Assembly: GCA_030248065.1 (NCBI GenBank)
Contig: JASAMV010008361.1
Location: 1 to 64,000 of the forward strand
Length of the DNA: 64,000 nt
Source: Rhynchonema sp. JSB1_4
Lineage: Eukaryota > Nematoda > Chromadorea > Monhysterida > Xyalidae
Reading direction: 5' to 3'
The notes beneath the pieces were generated by a model, which was not told the origin of the DNA, searched no databases, and saw only the letters and a program-made list of their open reading frames with translations. Shown one piece after another: positions 47,184 to 59,800 of this stretch (position 1 is its first letter; the number at the start of each line of letters is the position of its first letter). The translations under genes and the position numbers were made by a program.

Positions 47184-49286
47184 TTTCCAAAAATTTTCGA
47201 AGCCTATCCCAGGGTTTTCAATGATTCCACGGACACATGTCGAAAGTTTCAAGCTTCATCATTAACCCTTTGCCAGTCGTTGCACTACAGTAAGAAAGAT
47301 GAGCAGAAAATAACCACTATACTAAACTGTGTTGGTGCCTATTCACAGCGAAATTTTTGGCATGCATTGATATTCCATTTGGGATGTGAACTTATGTACA
47401 TTAGCACTGTCTTTGGATTTAGCCGGATTTACTCTGACAGATACAGCAACAGTCTGGCGACTTTTGTAACAGAAACACAGCATGACGTTTTTCTGTCAGG
47501 AAGGTGTTTGAGCAGCCAAGTTTGCAATACTTCTACTCACCAGAACCGCTGTGCAATGTGTGGGAAAGTCCAATAAAAGTCGCAACATTGTCACAGAATA
47601 TAACTCATTCAATCGCAGTTGGAGCCTCGAAAATTCAAGCCCAGAGACATCGCGCACAGCTTCTTGTTTGAACTCAGCGCATAAATCTAGATTTTACACT
47701 GTTTCACATTTTTTAAAAAGTAGCGCTCTTGCGGTTTCGGTTCTAGCACCTGAGCAATATGGAACCGGCCATGATTTAGAACAGGAACCAGCTGTCCGGG
47801 CAAAGTGCACCTTTATCACATCACAAAGAATCCAGACTATTGATACCGCATGTGTAAGTGTAAAGCCTGCACATATGCTGTAAAGTGATGACATTGTTTC
47901 TGTTAACCTGTGCCAATTAAAGTTTCTGTATAAAATCGTGTGCAAAACAGTCCCTTTACACGTGCGACACTAATATTCTGAAGCTACCCCGTTGGAACTT
48001 GACATTTGCTAACCACATTCCATCGCATGATGAATAGTTTTCGGCATGCGTCAAAAAAGTACCTATACACGCGCTCTTATCTCACACCATGGCGCTGTTA
48101 ACCTTCTTATTCATGCTCACCGGCACTGTATAGTTGAGCACTATGCTGTCTTCTCTTGATTTCTGACACATGAGTATACAAGGCTTTGGATGCTTTGTGC
48201 CCGAATTTTTTTTAAAAAGAAGGCCTACAGAGCCGATCATACCTTTTCCACATCTGCAGGAAGACTGACACCTAGCACTGATTTCGCGGCTGGTTACGCC
48301 AAAAGGTACCTCCGCACCTTTTGTTAAATTGAACCAAAACAGCACCATTTTGGCCTATTCCCCACTTGCGGTGTTTTTCCATACTTGCCAACAGAGTGTG
48401 TGCGAGTCAAGGCTATTTCACGTACCCATATAGTCGCTTTCGCCTTTTTCCACGTATGTATGTCCATAACTTCATGAGAATAAATAACGCGCGCCCTTTG
48501 AACTTCGCAAATTTTTCTGTGTGTGTTTCGTTTTTTTTGAATAAATAAAAACATTTGTGCATGCAATTTTTACTTCTGTGTTCATTTCATGATCGGTTTT
48601 TTGTATCGGATAAGCCCCCTCTGTTTGCCTTGTTTTTTGGTGCGCGCGTGCTTTGTTCACAATGAGGATTGCCGCGTGATTCGAAAAAGTTTTTGTGGCA
48701 ATTCAAAATCCAGAATTAACCCCGAAACACAACATTTTTATTTGAATTTTTACAAGACACATCACGAATGCTTGTTCACCATCAGGCTGAAACCACCACC
48801 ATCAGGTCATATGCGCTGAAGCTCAAAGTTCCTGATTTTGTTAGAATTACATATATCGAACAGTTAAAAGCAGCAATTTTCAAACATGTTCAGCTCAATT
48901 TCAACATGGTTTTACAACGCTAGGTTCAGATCACAACATAACGCGTTTTGCTTGATAATGATAGTATGCAAATACCCACATTCCAAACCTTGCCTGGCGC
49001 CCATATTTTTCATGTGCGAATGCGCTGTAGATTCTCAAACTCGGATTTCATCTGTACCGATTCACCCAGGCATCGGCTAAACCGTTCTCATATTTCAAGC
49101 GCGCGATTGAATATATCGTATTGTGTGTTGAACTGCGCGCTCGCGCAATGCGCGAACATTTTCGATATTATATTTGCACCAGTAAATGTTTTATACTCAA
49201 TGCTAGAAATTTTATTATTTATGTAAACATGTAGGTTAGGTATAGTTAGTAGGTCTCAAAATCAATTCTCACCACTGATCGCATAC

Positions 49287-49528
49287 TACCGGAGTTTTCC
49301 ACTTAAAGCCCCGGGGGCTCTATGCGGAAATGGGAAAAGACCCCCGACCAGAAAAAAAAACCAATAGAGCCCCCGGGGGCTTAAGGAAACTTCCACTCGC
49401 CCGCGGGGTGGGAAAATTTTTGGGGACACTTGCCATTTTATTTTTCCTTGCTAAAAAAAAAAAAAAAAAAAAAATTTTCTTTTTTTTTTTTAAAAAAAAA
49501 ATCAAAAAAAAACACCAAAACTCCGGTA
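49287..49528. mobile_element. MITE with TACCGGAGTTTT ends and nested GC palindrome
   Basis: TACCGGAGTTTT (49287) and AAAACTCCGGTA (ends 49528) are perfect 12-bp inverted repeats that include a TA at each edge, as in Tc1/mariner-type MITEs. Inside, GCCCCGGGGGCTC (49309) and GAGCCCCCGGGGGCTTAAG (49365) form another inverted pair, followed by long A and T runs. Confidence 0.75.
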
Positions 49529-52500
49529 TTACGATATTGCAGTATCTAAAACAGTTCCAGATGCGCTGTATAGCATGTAACAACACAATTGCATGTGGTT
49601 ACCAAATGCCAAATGGGAATCCTGAAAACTTTTTTGTTGTTGGAAGAAATTTTCTCTTGTTATTCTTTCCATACCGCACAAACAATAATGCTTCTGGTTC
49701 CGTGTCCGAGATGCTGTTTGGGATGAATAATAATCAGATTATTGTGTGGTGTTTTGATTACCACATGCCTATGATTTCCCGATTTGTATGATTGGGAAAG
49801 CTCGTGTGAAAACGGATTTGTTGATCCAAACATTGAGAATGTTGCTGTTGGGTTCTAAAGTCTCTTTACGCACAAACTGCCATTCTAAGCATGGCATGTA
49901 TGTAGAGTACTATTTTTGATGAACGTATAAGGAAACTCTTGTGTGCTAACAACACTTTCACCAAATCAAGGCGTCAACTCTTTTCGTTCCAATCAAGCAA
50001 TTACTATGTATGTGCCCCAAATGAGCGCGAGATACCAATGTGATTTGACGAAAAAGATTTGATACGCCTTTTTGACTACAGTACTATAAGCCGCTCGAGT
50101 GCCCTCCCCATGACTTCAAAACATCAATGTTTGAAATTCCTGTCCCTTCACACATTGAAACCATTCCATAGTGTTCTGTTGTGTCATGCTATCAGTATAA
50201 TGCGTTATTCGTAAAATGAGTCATAACGTGGCTCGCGTGAATAGATGTATTATTTTTGCGTCATTCCAATATCAAAAGCAGTAAGTATTCAGTGTGTGAT
50301 ACTCATTTTTAGAACATTTGGCCCGTCACATTTTTACGACGACCCAGTATAGTCGTATGCGGATGTTGTGTCCCGAGAATTCTAATTGTAGCCCCTCGCC
50401 TCATTTTGCTCGGAGTCCGTTTTTGCAAACAAAGCCAAAACGTATAGAACTATAGAGGAACGTATTTGTAATTTCTCAAACTAAATAGTCGTCGGGGGTA
50501 TCAAACTGCAGTTTCCAGCTACCGGCAAGGTAACCGATGTTCTGAATGATGAAACTCTGCTTTTCCGCTTTGCATAACGTCGTTATTGATGTAATAGGAC
50601 GGCGCCACACCCCACATACAGAGCGAGATAATGTACAGGTTCTCGTATTACGAACCATCTATCCCAGAAACATCATCTCTGACACTTTTGAATCCCTCAA
50701 TCTTTTGGATATGTGCCGCTTATTCCATCGGTCAAACTGTAGCGTATACATATACTGTATACTGCCGATTTTTCCTGCCATAGCGTTACTTTTCCTATCA
50801 ATTTTCCAGAAACTCTCGATACAGTTTAACAAAAATAACGAAGTTCGTTATTTTCGTTTATGTGCAGTAGCGCTCTGCTGCCTAAGGTGACTTTGTTCCA
50901 TCCAACGCTCTTGGTTCAGGATGGTGTCGGTTTCAATTACAACAAAAATTGAGTGCACAGAGAGAAAATGTGTATACTTTTGTCCTCTCCAACCAGATGT
51001 ACTTTGCACCACGAGGTTCGTTTTCAGGTTCCCTTCAGTAATGAGGTTCAATTTCACCTTTGCATGCTCCAAATCTATCCCTAGACCCCCGAAGCCAAAG
51101 CTGGGACGCAAGTCTGCTTTAGACCAGGCACTGCCATCCTATCAGTCAATTTTATGCCTTTGAGTTCGAGTTCGCAAGCGCGTATACCCTGTAGGTATAT
51201 GCGTCTGTCGCATTCCAATGCATGTGCACGCGATAATTTTGTTTGTTTCTCCACGCGCGCAGCTTACATTATACATACTTTTTGTTAGCTTTGTTTGTTT
51301 TTGCGTTGTTTTTTTTCAAAGTCACAACACCTCTGTGCCGAAAGTTCTCAGTTCAGTATTTGGGACCGTGCACCCAGCATTTGAACGTGACTGCAATATT
51401 TGTTTCCAAAGGTTCAAGCTTTTCGTTCTACCCAAGTCTCTACACGCATTCTGTATTTGAGATTGAACAACAATTTTCGGCCTATTGTACTGTCTTCAAC
51501 ACCCCACTCTGTTGTCGCCGCCAGCTCCCAGCGCTCATTTTGTGCTGCTGGGCGAGACTTGACCACTTGAGTTGACGACTGTACCATCAGCCCAATTTTC
51601 CGTCAGTTCCGTGATTTTCCAAAATCGTTTGTCGTTGTATTCATTTGCGCCATTCTGCTTGTATTCAACACACTACGGCTTCTTTCCATGTTTAAAGCTT
51701 GTGCAAATTATTATTGTGGAACTGTGTGAGAACCCCTGCTCCTGGAAGCCGCACTGAATCGTATTTTTGGTCACTCGCCATAATAATTAACCTACTGCAC
51801 AGCGTTTATTGGTTTTGTGTGTGGGTTCCCAAATCTGAGCTTATTGTGTTCAAGCAAGGCTGAATAAATGCCGCCCCAAGGCAATATTTCACGCATCAGC
51901 AAACTTGTGCCTGCAAAACCACGTCGTGTTAATTGGTTTTTACACCCAAACCCACAGAATACATAGTGTCCCTTTCCTTTCCGCGGGGACACTATTGTTT
52001 CAAAATGCAATTTTAGCTCGCCTGGCCCCTGTGGTCTATCTTTTTGATAAAATCGCTGTTGTCTTCCTTGCTGGAGGGTTATTTATGCACTTGCATGTTT
52101 GATTGTGGTTTTTGGCTCGCAGAGGATTTGCACCGAATTTGGTCCCCAGATTTGGGGTATTTTGTCGTTCTGCCTAAAATGCAGCGCCAGAAGATTGCTT
52201 GTGCGCCGGAGTGCCTAATTTTTCACTTGACAAAAATAGACAACAAAGTGGTTACATGACATACATTTTGCTCCATTGGTTTGGTTGTCAAGTTTTGTTT
52301 ATAGTTTCAATTTCAAACTACATGCCGACACATCCGATTTACTTTCATGCATTTTGACCGCCTTAAAATTCAACAATATTGGTGCTGTTGTGCGAAAATC
52401 GTACCGACCCTGTCTTGCACGTGCTTAAACATCCGGCACCGATAATGTTCTTGGGCAAAAATCCGCATAATTTCCACCACCTGTCAACATAATATAATAA

Positions 52501-53842
52501 TGATAATAATTCTTGCTGACAGCTTCTGGTGCTTTCAGCTCTCATAACCCGCCGCAAAGGTCAGGGCTGGGGTCGTATTATAAGCACACTCGTGTCGACT
52601 AGCAGTTATCAATGGCATAAATGCATAAGCCAAGGACAGGACCAAGACCAAAATTGTCGCTGAAAAACCTCACCTCACTCAAGAAGCAGCATATAGTCAT
52701 CATCATCATAATCTCTTTTTATCTTTATGCACCATCTGACTCAGGACAGGTTCTGTTCGTTTGAATTCGGATCCGGGACTGTTATTTTCGCGATACCAGG
52801 TACCGATTTGTGTTTCACCTTGGAAGATAATGCAGTACATGTGGTGGAAAATTGCTCACGGTGGTTCGCCTTCTTATGCATGACACATAGCCGTATACTA
52901 CGACCACTATTCATGCATGTTAGGTAGTTAGAGACTTACTACTCTCAGTGCTGTGGACACCAAGTTTGGTAAATTCGGTGTTGGACAAATGTATCATATA
53001 AGTGTCTGTCTTGTTGGACAAGTGTGGCGGTGATTAGTTCAGGTTTCCTTGATCATTCAAGAAAGTCTAACCGTCCAGCGCCGGAAACTCCCGCATACCA
53101 AGCCAAACCCATGTGGTCTTATTTCACTCTTGTTTGGTTGGATAGCGGGTGTCGGTCGGTGGGCAGAGAGATTTTCTTCAGTACAGCAATGCACCAGGAA
53201 GGCAACGCCTCGGATATAACCTGACACATCGTTAAAGAATATTACAGTCGACTCAATGAAAACATTGGACCCCACAATCATATCAAAAAACCAGCCCAGT
53301 GGCCTACAGGATCTGAACCATCAAAGGCCCACCTGATCTCACTTGATCTCACCTTGCAAACGCAGGGTACTCTAAGATGTCCAAGGTCACCAGTGGCTGG
53401 ACGAGACAGAAACGTGTGTGACGCGTCTTAGGTACTTTGGGTATGCACGCGCGGGTAGTGCTGGTGCACCGCTACGTACACACGTACAACGTAGTGTTCG
53501 GTGTCCGTATTTTTCGTTCTCTGTGCACGTGTGAGTGTGTGCGTGCACTGTGGTATGTATTCCAAACCAACGGCAGAAACAAACAATTTTTCCACACAAC
53601 ACTATCTCTTCTCCTCTCTGCCCTGTGCATCTTCCTGTATATACCTCACACAGCGACCGTGTATGTTTTTGTGATAATGTTTGTATCTGTTGCTTGTTCA
53701 GGCGAAAAATGACTGTTGCGCCTTGAAAACTGAAACATTGCTCCTCTCTTGTTCATGTGGTGTCAATTTATTATTTATCGTTTCGATGCCATAAACACTC
53801 AAAAATTTCCCTTCCAGACAAATATAAACAACAGACCCAAAA

Positions 53843-56800
53843 ATGGATTCCCATGAGTTCGAACTGCCTTCATGTTCGCGACTTGGGTGCAACGAGGTTG
53901 ACTCACCACCGACATCCCACAGTTCACGATGCGGTCGTCAAAATTTCACTCAAACACGGCGACCTTCTGCCAGCGCCGATTGCCACGCCAATTCCTTGAC
54001 TGCTTACAATGTCTTCTGGTGCTCACTAGCCATACTGCTATTCCTGACGCCCTACATCGGTGCTGTGGATGCCTACAGAGTGTTTCACAATCCGCTCGCC
54101 AGGAGCGGGAAGCCGTTCGAGAAAATGGTTGGTCAATGTGGTTTTTTAAATCTTTCGGCTGATTGGTAGTGTTTTTTTTTAGAAACGCAGAAAATCAGCT
54201 GGTAGTCGATCCGATCACGTGACTTTATTTTTTTGAATCAACGACATCGAGATTTACTCATGCCAATAATTTCGAAATACATTGTTGATGCGAGCAAGGG
54301 CACGTGACCGAGACTTCGGTGTCACCGAACCGGATCACCGAGCTTGATACCTGCTGAGATGATGTTTCGCTGCAGAACCGCACTCAGTATGAATAAATAA
54401 GGACGCAAGTCTCAATTTGTTCTGATACGCACGGCATCAATATCCAATCGTGTCCCCTTTCAAATATGCAAAGCGACCGACCACAACTTGATTATTGCCT
54501 GATTTTCAGGTTGTCGATCGCAAGACCGGCCGCATCTATATCGGCGGCGTGAATCGAATACACGAACTTGAGACGGATCTGAGAAAGAGATCGACGGTAA
54601 TCACTGGACCGCAGAAGGACAATCCAACTTGTCATTCACAGGTGCGTGACTTTTTTTAATTATCTTCTTCTTCAACTTATTGTTTGAAAAACAAAATCTA
54701 CATTCGCCTTTCTATTTCAGGATAATGCCTGCGGTGGCAAGGAAGACACCGACTGTCATACAAAAGCACTCACCATTGCAACTGAGCAGGACAGACTACT
54801 GGTGTGCACTAGTCTGTTTCAAGGTTGGGGCGGCCCGAAATGGATTTATGTCTTGTTAATGTTTCACAAACTGTTGTCGAAACAAAACATACTCATAGCC
54901 TTGACGATCACTGACACAGTTCATGACAACTTGAGGAATGACAGCGTTGTGTTATGTATATCTCGTGTATTCTACGCACTGTTCATGATTGCGTAGAATG
55001 CATGCAAACATCACCACCTGCCACCTGCTATCGAGCTTGTCTTCACTGTATTTGACTGTGGTTTGTGAATGTGGTCAAATCAAAACGCATTTGGCAGTTA
55101 GTGACTTTCTGGGTCCGACCGTTTCAGGCCCGACCAAACCGGGCCCGCATGTGGATCCCGTTACACCGTTTCACATAATTTTATGAGCAAAAAAGCAATT
55201 TACCCCATCCAGGTGTCTGCTGGTTCCGCTATCTGTACAACATCACGCGTCCCGAGCGTGGTGTAACGCTGCCAGTTGCGGCCAATGATGCAACCAGTTC
55301 GACGGCGGCCGTAGTGGCACCGGGGCCGATGGGCAATATGGCCATCTATGTGGCCAGCACTACAACGACCGTTTATGGGAGTTCGGTTAGAGATTCGGTG
55401 AGTTTGACCAGTGTAGAGCAGTTTTGGATCGTGTTTGACCAGTGTAAAGTAGTTTGGGATGTTGCTCGACCAGTGTAAAAACTCTGTCAAACACAATTTG
55501 CGATTTGGTTATCTTGAAATGTGCGGTATTCGGAGGTGTTGCACACCCGGTGATCAGATCTTTCTCTCTTGGTCACGTGATCGTTTGTGTTCACATTATT
55601 TAGGCGGTCACGGATGTTTCAGATTTCGATCAGAATGAAAGTTTCTCATCAGAGGAGCAATATTTTTACGATGGTCAAAGTTAGCGCCCCTACACGAACT
55701 ACCAGTGAAACAACAATACTTTCCGCCGTAGGCGTCATCATCCAACTTGATGCGACTCACAACCTTCTCCCTTCAGATCCCATCCGTGGCGAGTCTCAAA
55801 GCCGACCTGTCCCCCGATAAGGACACCTATTCATTTAGTGGACATGATATCAGAGCGACCACACAGATGAAGATCGATAGTGCATTCAGATACTTCCTGG
55901 TGCATTACGTGCATGCATTCAGCTCAGGTCAGTTGTGCTTGTCGGATCAGGGATAGTCTAGGTTTAGGCTTTTCGGCTGATATTATTATCGGTCGGCATA
56001 AAACTTGCAGATCGGCCCACTTTTGGTCACGTGACCACTTGTTACGAATAATTTCAAAGTATGCTGATTACACTAATTTTGACCAGTGTAAAGTGCCTGT
56101 TCGCTGGTTGAAAATGGTGTCCATCAGCAAATATTGGACTGATGGGGAAGTACGTTGAACACCGAACGAGTAATTGAGTTTCCCGCAGGTTCTCACAGAA
56201 TTCTTGATAAAGCAACAAAATGCAGTTACACAGGCACTGTGAAACATCAGCCAACCATCCAAACAACCATCACTTGCAGGCGACTTCACGTATTTTGTCG
56301 CTCGTCAACCGAAAGACACTCAGCGCAGTCTGTCAAATCGCATTCAGACACGATTCATTCGTATTTGTCACAACGACACCACCTTCTATTCCTACACCGA
56401 AATCCCGGTCGTGTGCAGGGGTGGGCAAAATGGTCGCAACTCTGACGAGTACAATTTCGTCAGAGACGCGCATGTGGCCAAACCGGGCTTCGATCTCGCC
56501 AAAACGCTCAGTAAGTTGGATACTTTCGTTTGTGATGTTTCAATTATTGTTGCTGTCTGCCTTCTGAATTGCGAACTGAAACGATGAAAGAGTCCAGTGT
56601 TTGATGCGCAGAAACGAAGTGACCAATGGACAGTTTGGTGCCCACTTTGACCGTTCATCATTTTAATACCCGATAAGGATGGACTAACTTGCATAAAGAT
56701 TACAAACCAACAGCAACCCGAACTTTCCAGAAGTGACCCCCGAAGACGACGTGTTGTTTCTGGTGATGAGCAAAGGTGACAGTGGGCCACTGGCACGTCA

Positions 56801-59800
56801 ATCAGCACTTTGTGTGTTCAGTTTGAAGCAAATCGACCAGAAATTCTTCAAAAACATCAAAGCCTGCAATAATGGGGACGCGATGAAGGTTCGGTTTACA
56901 GTTATAGGGATTGTTTCTTGAAGATTTCACAATTGATGCACACTGATGATGTCCTGGTGCACCTCTCGTCTGTGAACAGCACGTAACGGGGACAACACAC
57001 GAATTATTACGTCATTCAGACAAAGTCTGTATCGGTGTAGGTAAGGTGTATCTTAACCCCATACCCATCGTCATCCGAACATGAAAATATGTTATGAGTT
57101 CGGCTCATCTGATTTTTTTAATGTTTCAGGGTCTTGAATGGTTCAGCAAAGACCGCGCGTGCAGCCGCGTGAAGTTCCCCGACGAGCTGTTGCGTTGCGG
57201 AAACGAGGCCAATCCATATATCGGTGAGGGGGCTACACATTTTCACTTTCTTTGTTAATTCTTTTAAAAATCTGAGAAGTAATGAAACATCACCCAGCAC
57301 TGAGTCGCACTGCAGGTGGTAACGACCCGATCGAAACTCAGCCGGCGTTGACCAGTGCCAATGCCCAATTCACAAGTGTGGTTGCCACCGACACACACGC
57401 CTATACGGTTGCCTTCATTGGCACTGACGATGGCCGCATCAAAAAGGTATTATTATTGTCTTAATTTTGTACATTTCGATTTATTACATTTAAACTTCCA
57501 ATTTCAGGCTGTGATCACGAGCCAAACATCTGGGTTCGAGTTCAGCTCCGAGGAGGTATCGAATGGCCGTGCCATATTGCCCGATATGCAAATGGACATT
57601 TCTGGCGAATATTTACTGGTGCTCACCGCAGATTCGGTTAGATTTTTGTTTTTGTTCTGTTCATGACTTGGTACTGATAAAGTTTTAGCGAGTGTAACGT
57701 TTTACTTTCTGCAAAACTGGCGAGCGTGCAAGCGTGATTGTGGTGCGAGGTCAACATTGCGTGCTTTATGCGCGTCTGTGTGTGCGGTAGTGAAAAGCTA
57801 AAATATGGTTCAAGCCAAATAAAATGCTTTGCTGCGCCAGGCTGCTTACATTTTTGCGGCTGTGCACCAAAAACACACAACCTAATAATTTAGAGCACAC
57901 CGGTCAAATAGAAAAGCCAACTTTTCAGCCAGCAACACCCAAATATTTGCATTTCTTTTACGTTGAGCACACAAATCGGTTACAGTTTGCTGCCATTGGT
58001 TGTTTGTTTGTGGGTGCTTTAGAAGTTGGGTGATGTTCACAAGATGAAAAACTATTGCAAACAATTTGTGGCAGCGTTTACAGAACATACTCAGAACACC
58101 AGAGTCTGCACAGAAATCAGCACACAAATATTCTCCAACCCGGCCGAAAATGACCACCAATTACACTATAGTCGCTGGTTGAACACATTACTATGTGAGA
58201 GCCGTTCAAAAATGCCAAAGAAATGTGCGCGTCTATTTACATAACGCATTAGTTTGGTTGCCGGCAAATTGTGTACAACTCATCTCGTGCACACATCACA
58301 TAGTAGGCACCAATGTAACGTTGGGCTATTTCGCTACACAGAAAGTATGGTGTGTTTAGCAATATGGCGGATTGTATAAATATTGTCGAGGGCAAAGAGA
58401 ACTGGGAGCGCGCAAAAGTGTAATAAGATTGGCTCTTGTTTAACAAATCGAAATTCGCGCTATCTGCTGCTATTCAGAAAATAGGGCGCATTCAATTTTC
58501 AAGTGAAGTGATATCCGGAAACCGCAGCGTGAGTGTGGAGTTGCGCTTGGGAAGTGAAACTAGACATTCAAAATTGGCGACTGCGTGATCGAACCCTAAC
58601 GAGTCAGTTACATATAGGAATGTACTGTAAGAGGGCAAAATATGCATAAGGAATTGAAAAAAAACAAAAACCAAATGGGTGGTGAATATACATACATATG
58701 AATACATACAACATCTAAAACTAGAAAGAGGACATTTGGTGAATTAATGATTACGTTTTTTCAGTTGATCAGCCTGAACGTGCAGACGTGCTCCAAACAC
58801 CAACGTTGCCCGGATTGTCTCGGAGCGAGGGATCCATACTGTGGCTGGTGCCCGTTGGAACAATCCTGTAGTGTCAAGGTACAAGAGAACTACATCGTGT
58901 GTCAGACAAAATTTGTTTTCATTAAGTTTCAACAGAATTTGGAGTCCCTGATATCCTGACATTATTTTCAGACATCTTGCGACAACAAGGGCGAATCGGC
59001 CAGATGGATTCCGTACAAAGACCAACGATGCACCGCCATACAAGAAGTCGAGCCGAAACAAGTGCAGGTAGGAAACTAGAAAAAGAATTGATTTACACAA
59101 TTTTAATCGAAACAGCAGCAAGAATTAGTTCACTTCAGACCATGCGATCCGACTACCTTCGTCTGAAAATCGACAATCTGCCGGACTTGGTCGACAAGCA
59201 GTACTCTTGTGTGTTCACATTCAAAGCGTTCAACAAAATGCATTCCCTCGTCACCGGTGCTACGCGGGTTGACAATGACGTCACTTGTCCAACGCCTGAG
59301 ACTGGTTCGTTCGTTGGTTTGAAAAATTTTGCCACGAATTCAACATTAGTTAATTAGAAACTGGATAGCACTGTATTCTAAGCTATTCCCCATGATGTGT
59401 CGACCGGCTATAACATCCGCATGGTATAACGCAGCCTGCTGTCTGTGTAAATTCTAACCCATGAATTCATGCGAACCATATTGACGCTCAACACTGCTGC
59501 ATGTTTGAGTGCATGTCTTCTGTCCGTGTATAAGCATGCATTGTTGCAGGTCTGTTGCCATCAATCCCAGTTGGTCAACATGCGTTGGTCGCCAATTTGG
59601 CTGTATCAGTGGACAATGGACCCGAGTTTGCGAGCACCAACTTTACATTCTACGACTGTCGAACGTACAAAACGTGTACACAGTGCGCCAGTTCGTCGTA
59701 CGCTTGTGATTGGTGAGTAATTCCGTGTTGATTTTGTGCCTTTCATTCGGAAAATTGGTGTAGCGTGTGCTAACATGAAGCATTTGGGTATGACTTGTCA

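Larger units (their letters stand above)
33045..53842. other. Gene-poor region of about 20.8 kb
   Basis: No coding exon with supporting splice sites or recognisable protein was found on either strand; open frames are short and atypical. Visible content: a diverged direct repeat (GACAGGTGAACTTTTTTCC type) at about 33955-34020 and 34373-34420, the foldback elements listed separately, CATACATA-type simple repeats at about 37145-37175 and 37476-37500, and poly-G and poly-A/T tracts. Part may be plexin 5' flank or regulatory DNA. Confidence 0.5.

Noticed and set aside
49330..49791. 153-residue plus-strand frame with Lys/Phe runs
   Set aside because: It translates poly-A/poly-T tracts of a MITE.
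33045..53842. Possible additional plexin 5' exons or non-coding RNA genes
   Set aside because: No exon with coding signal and matched splice phase could be found; left as unannotated.
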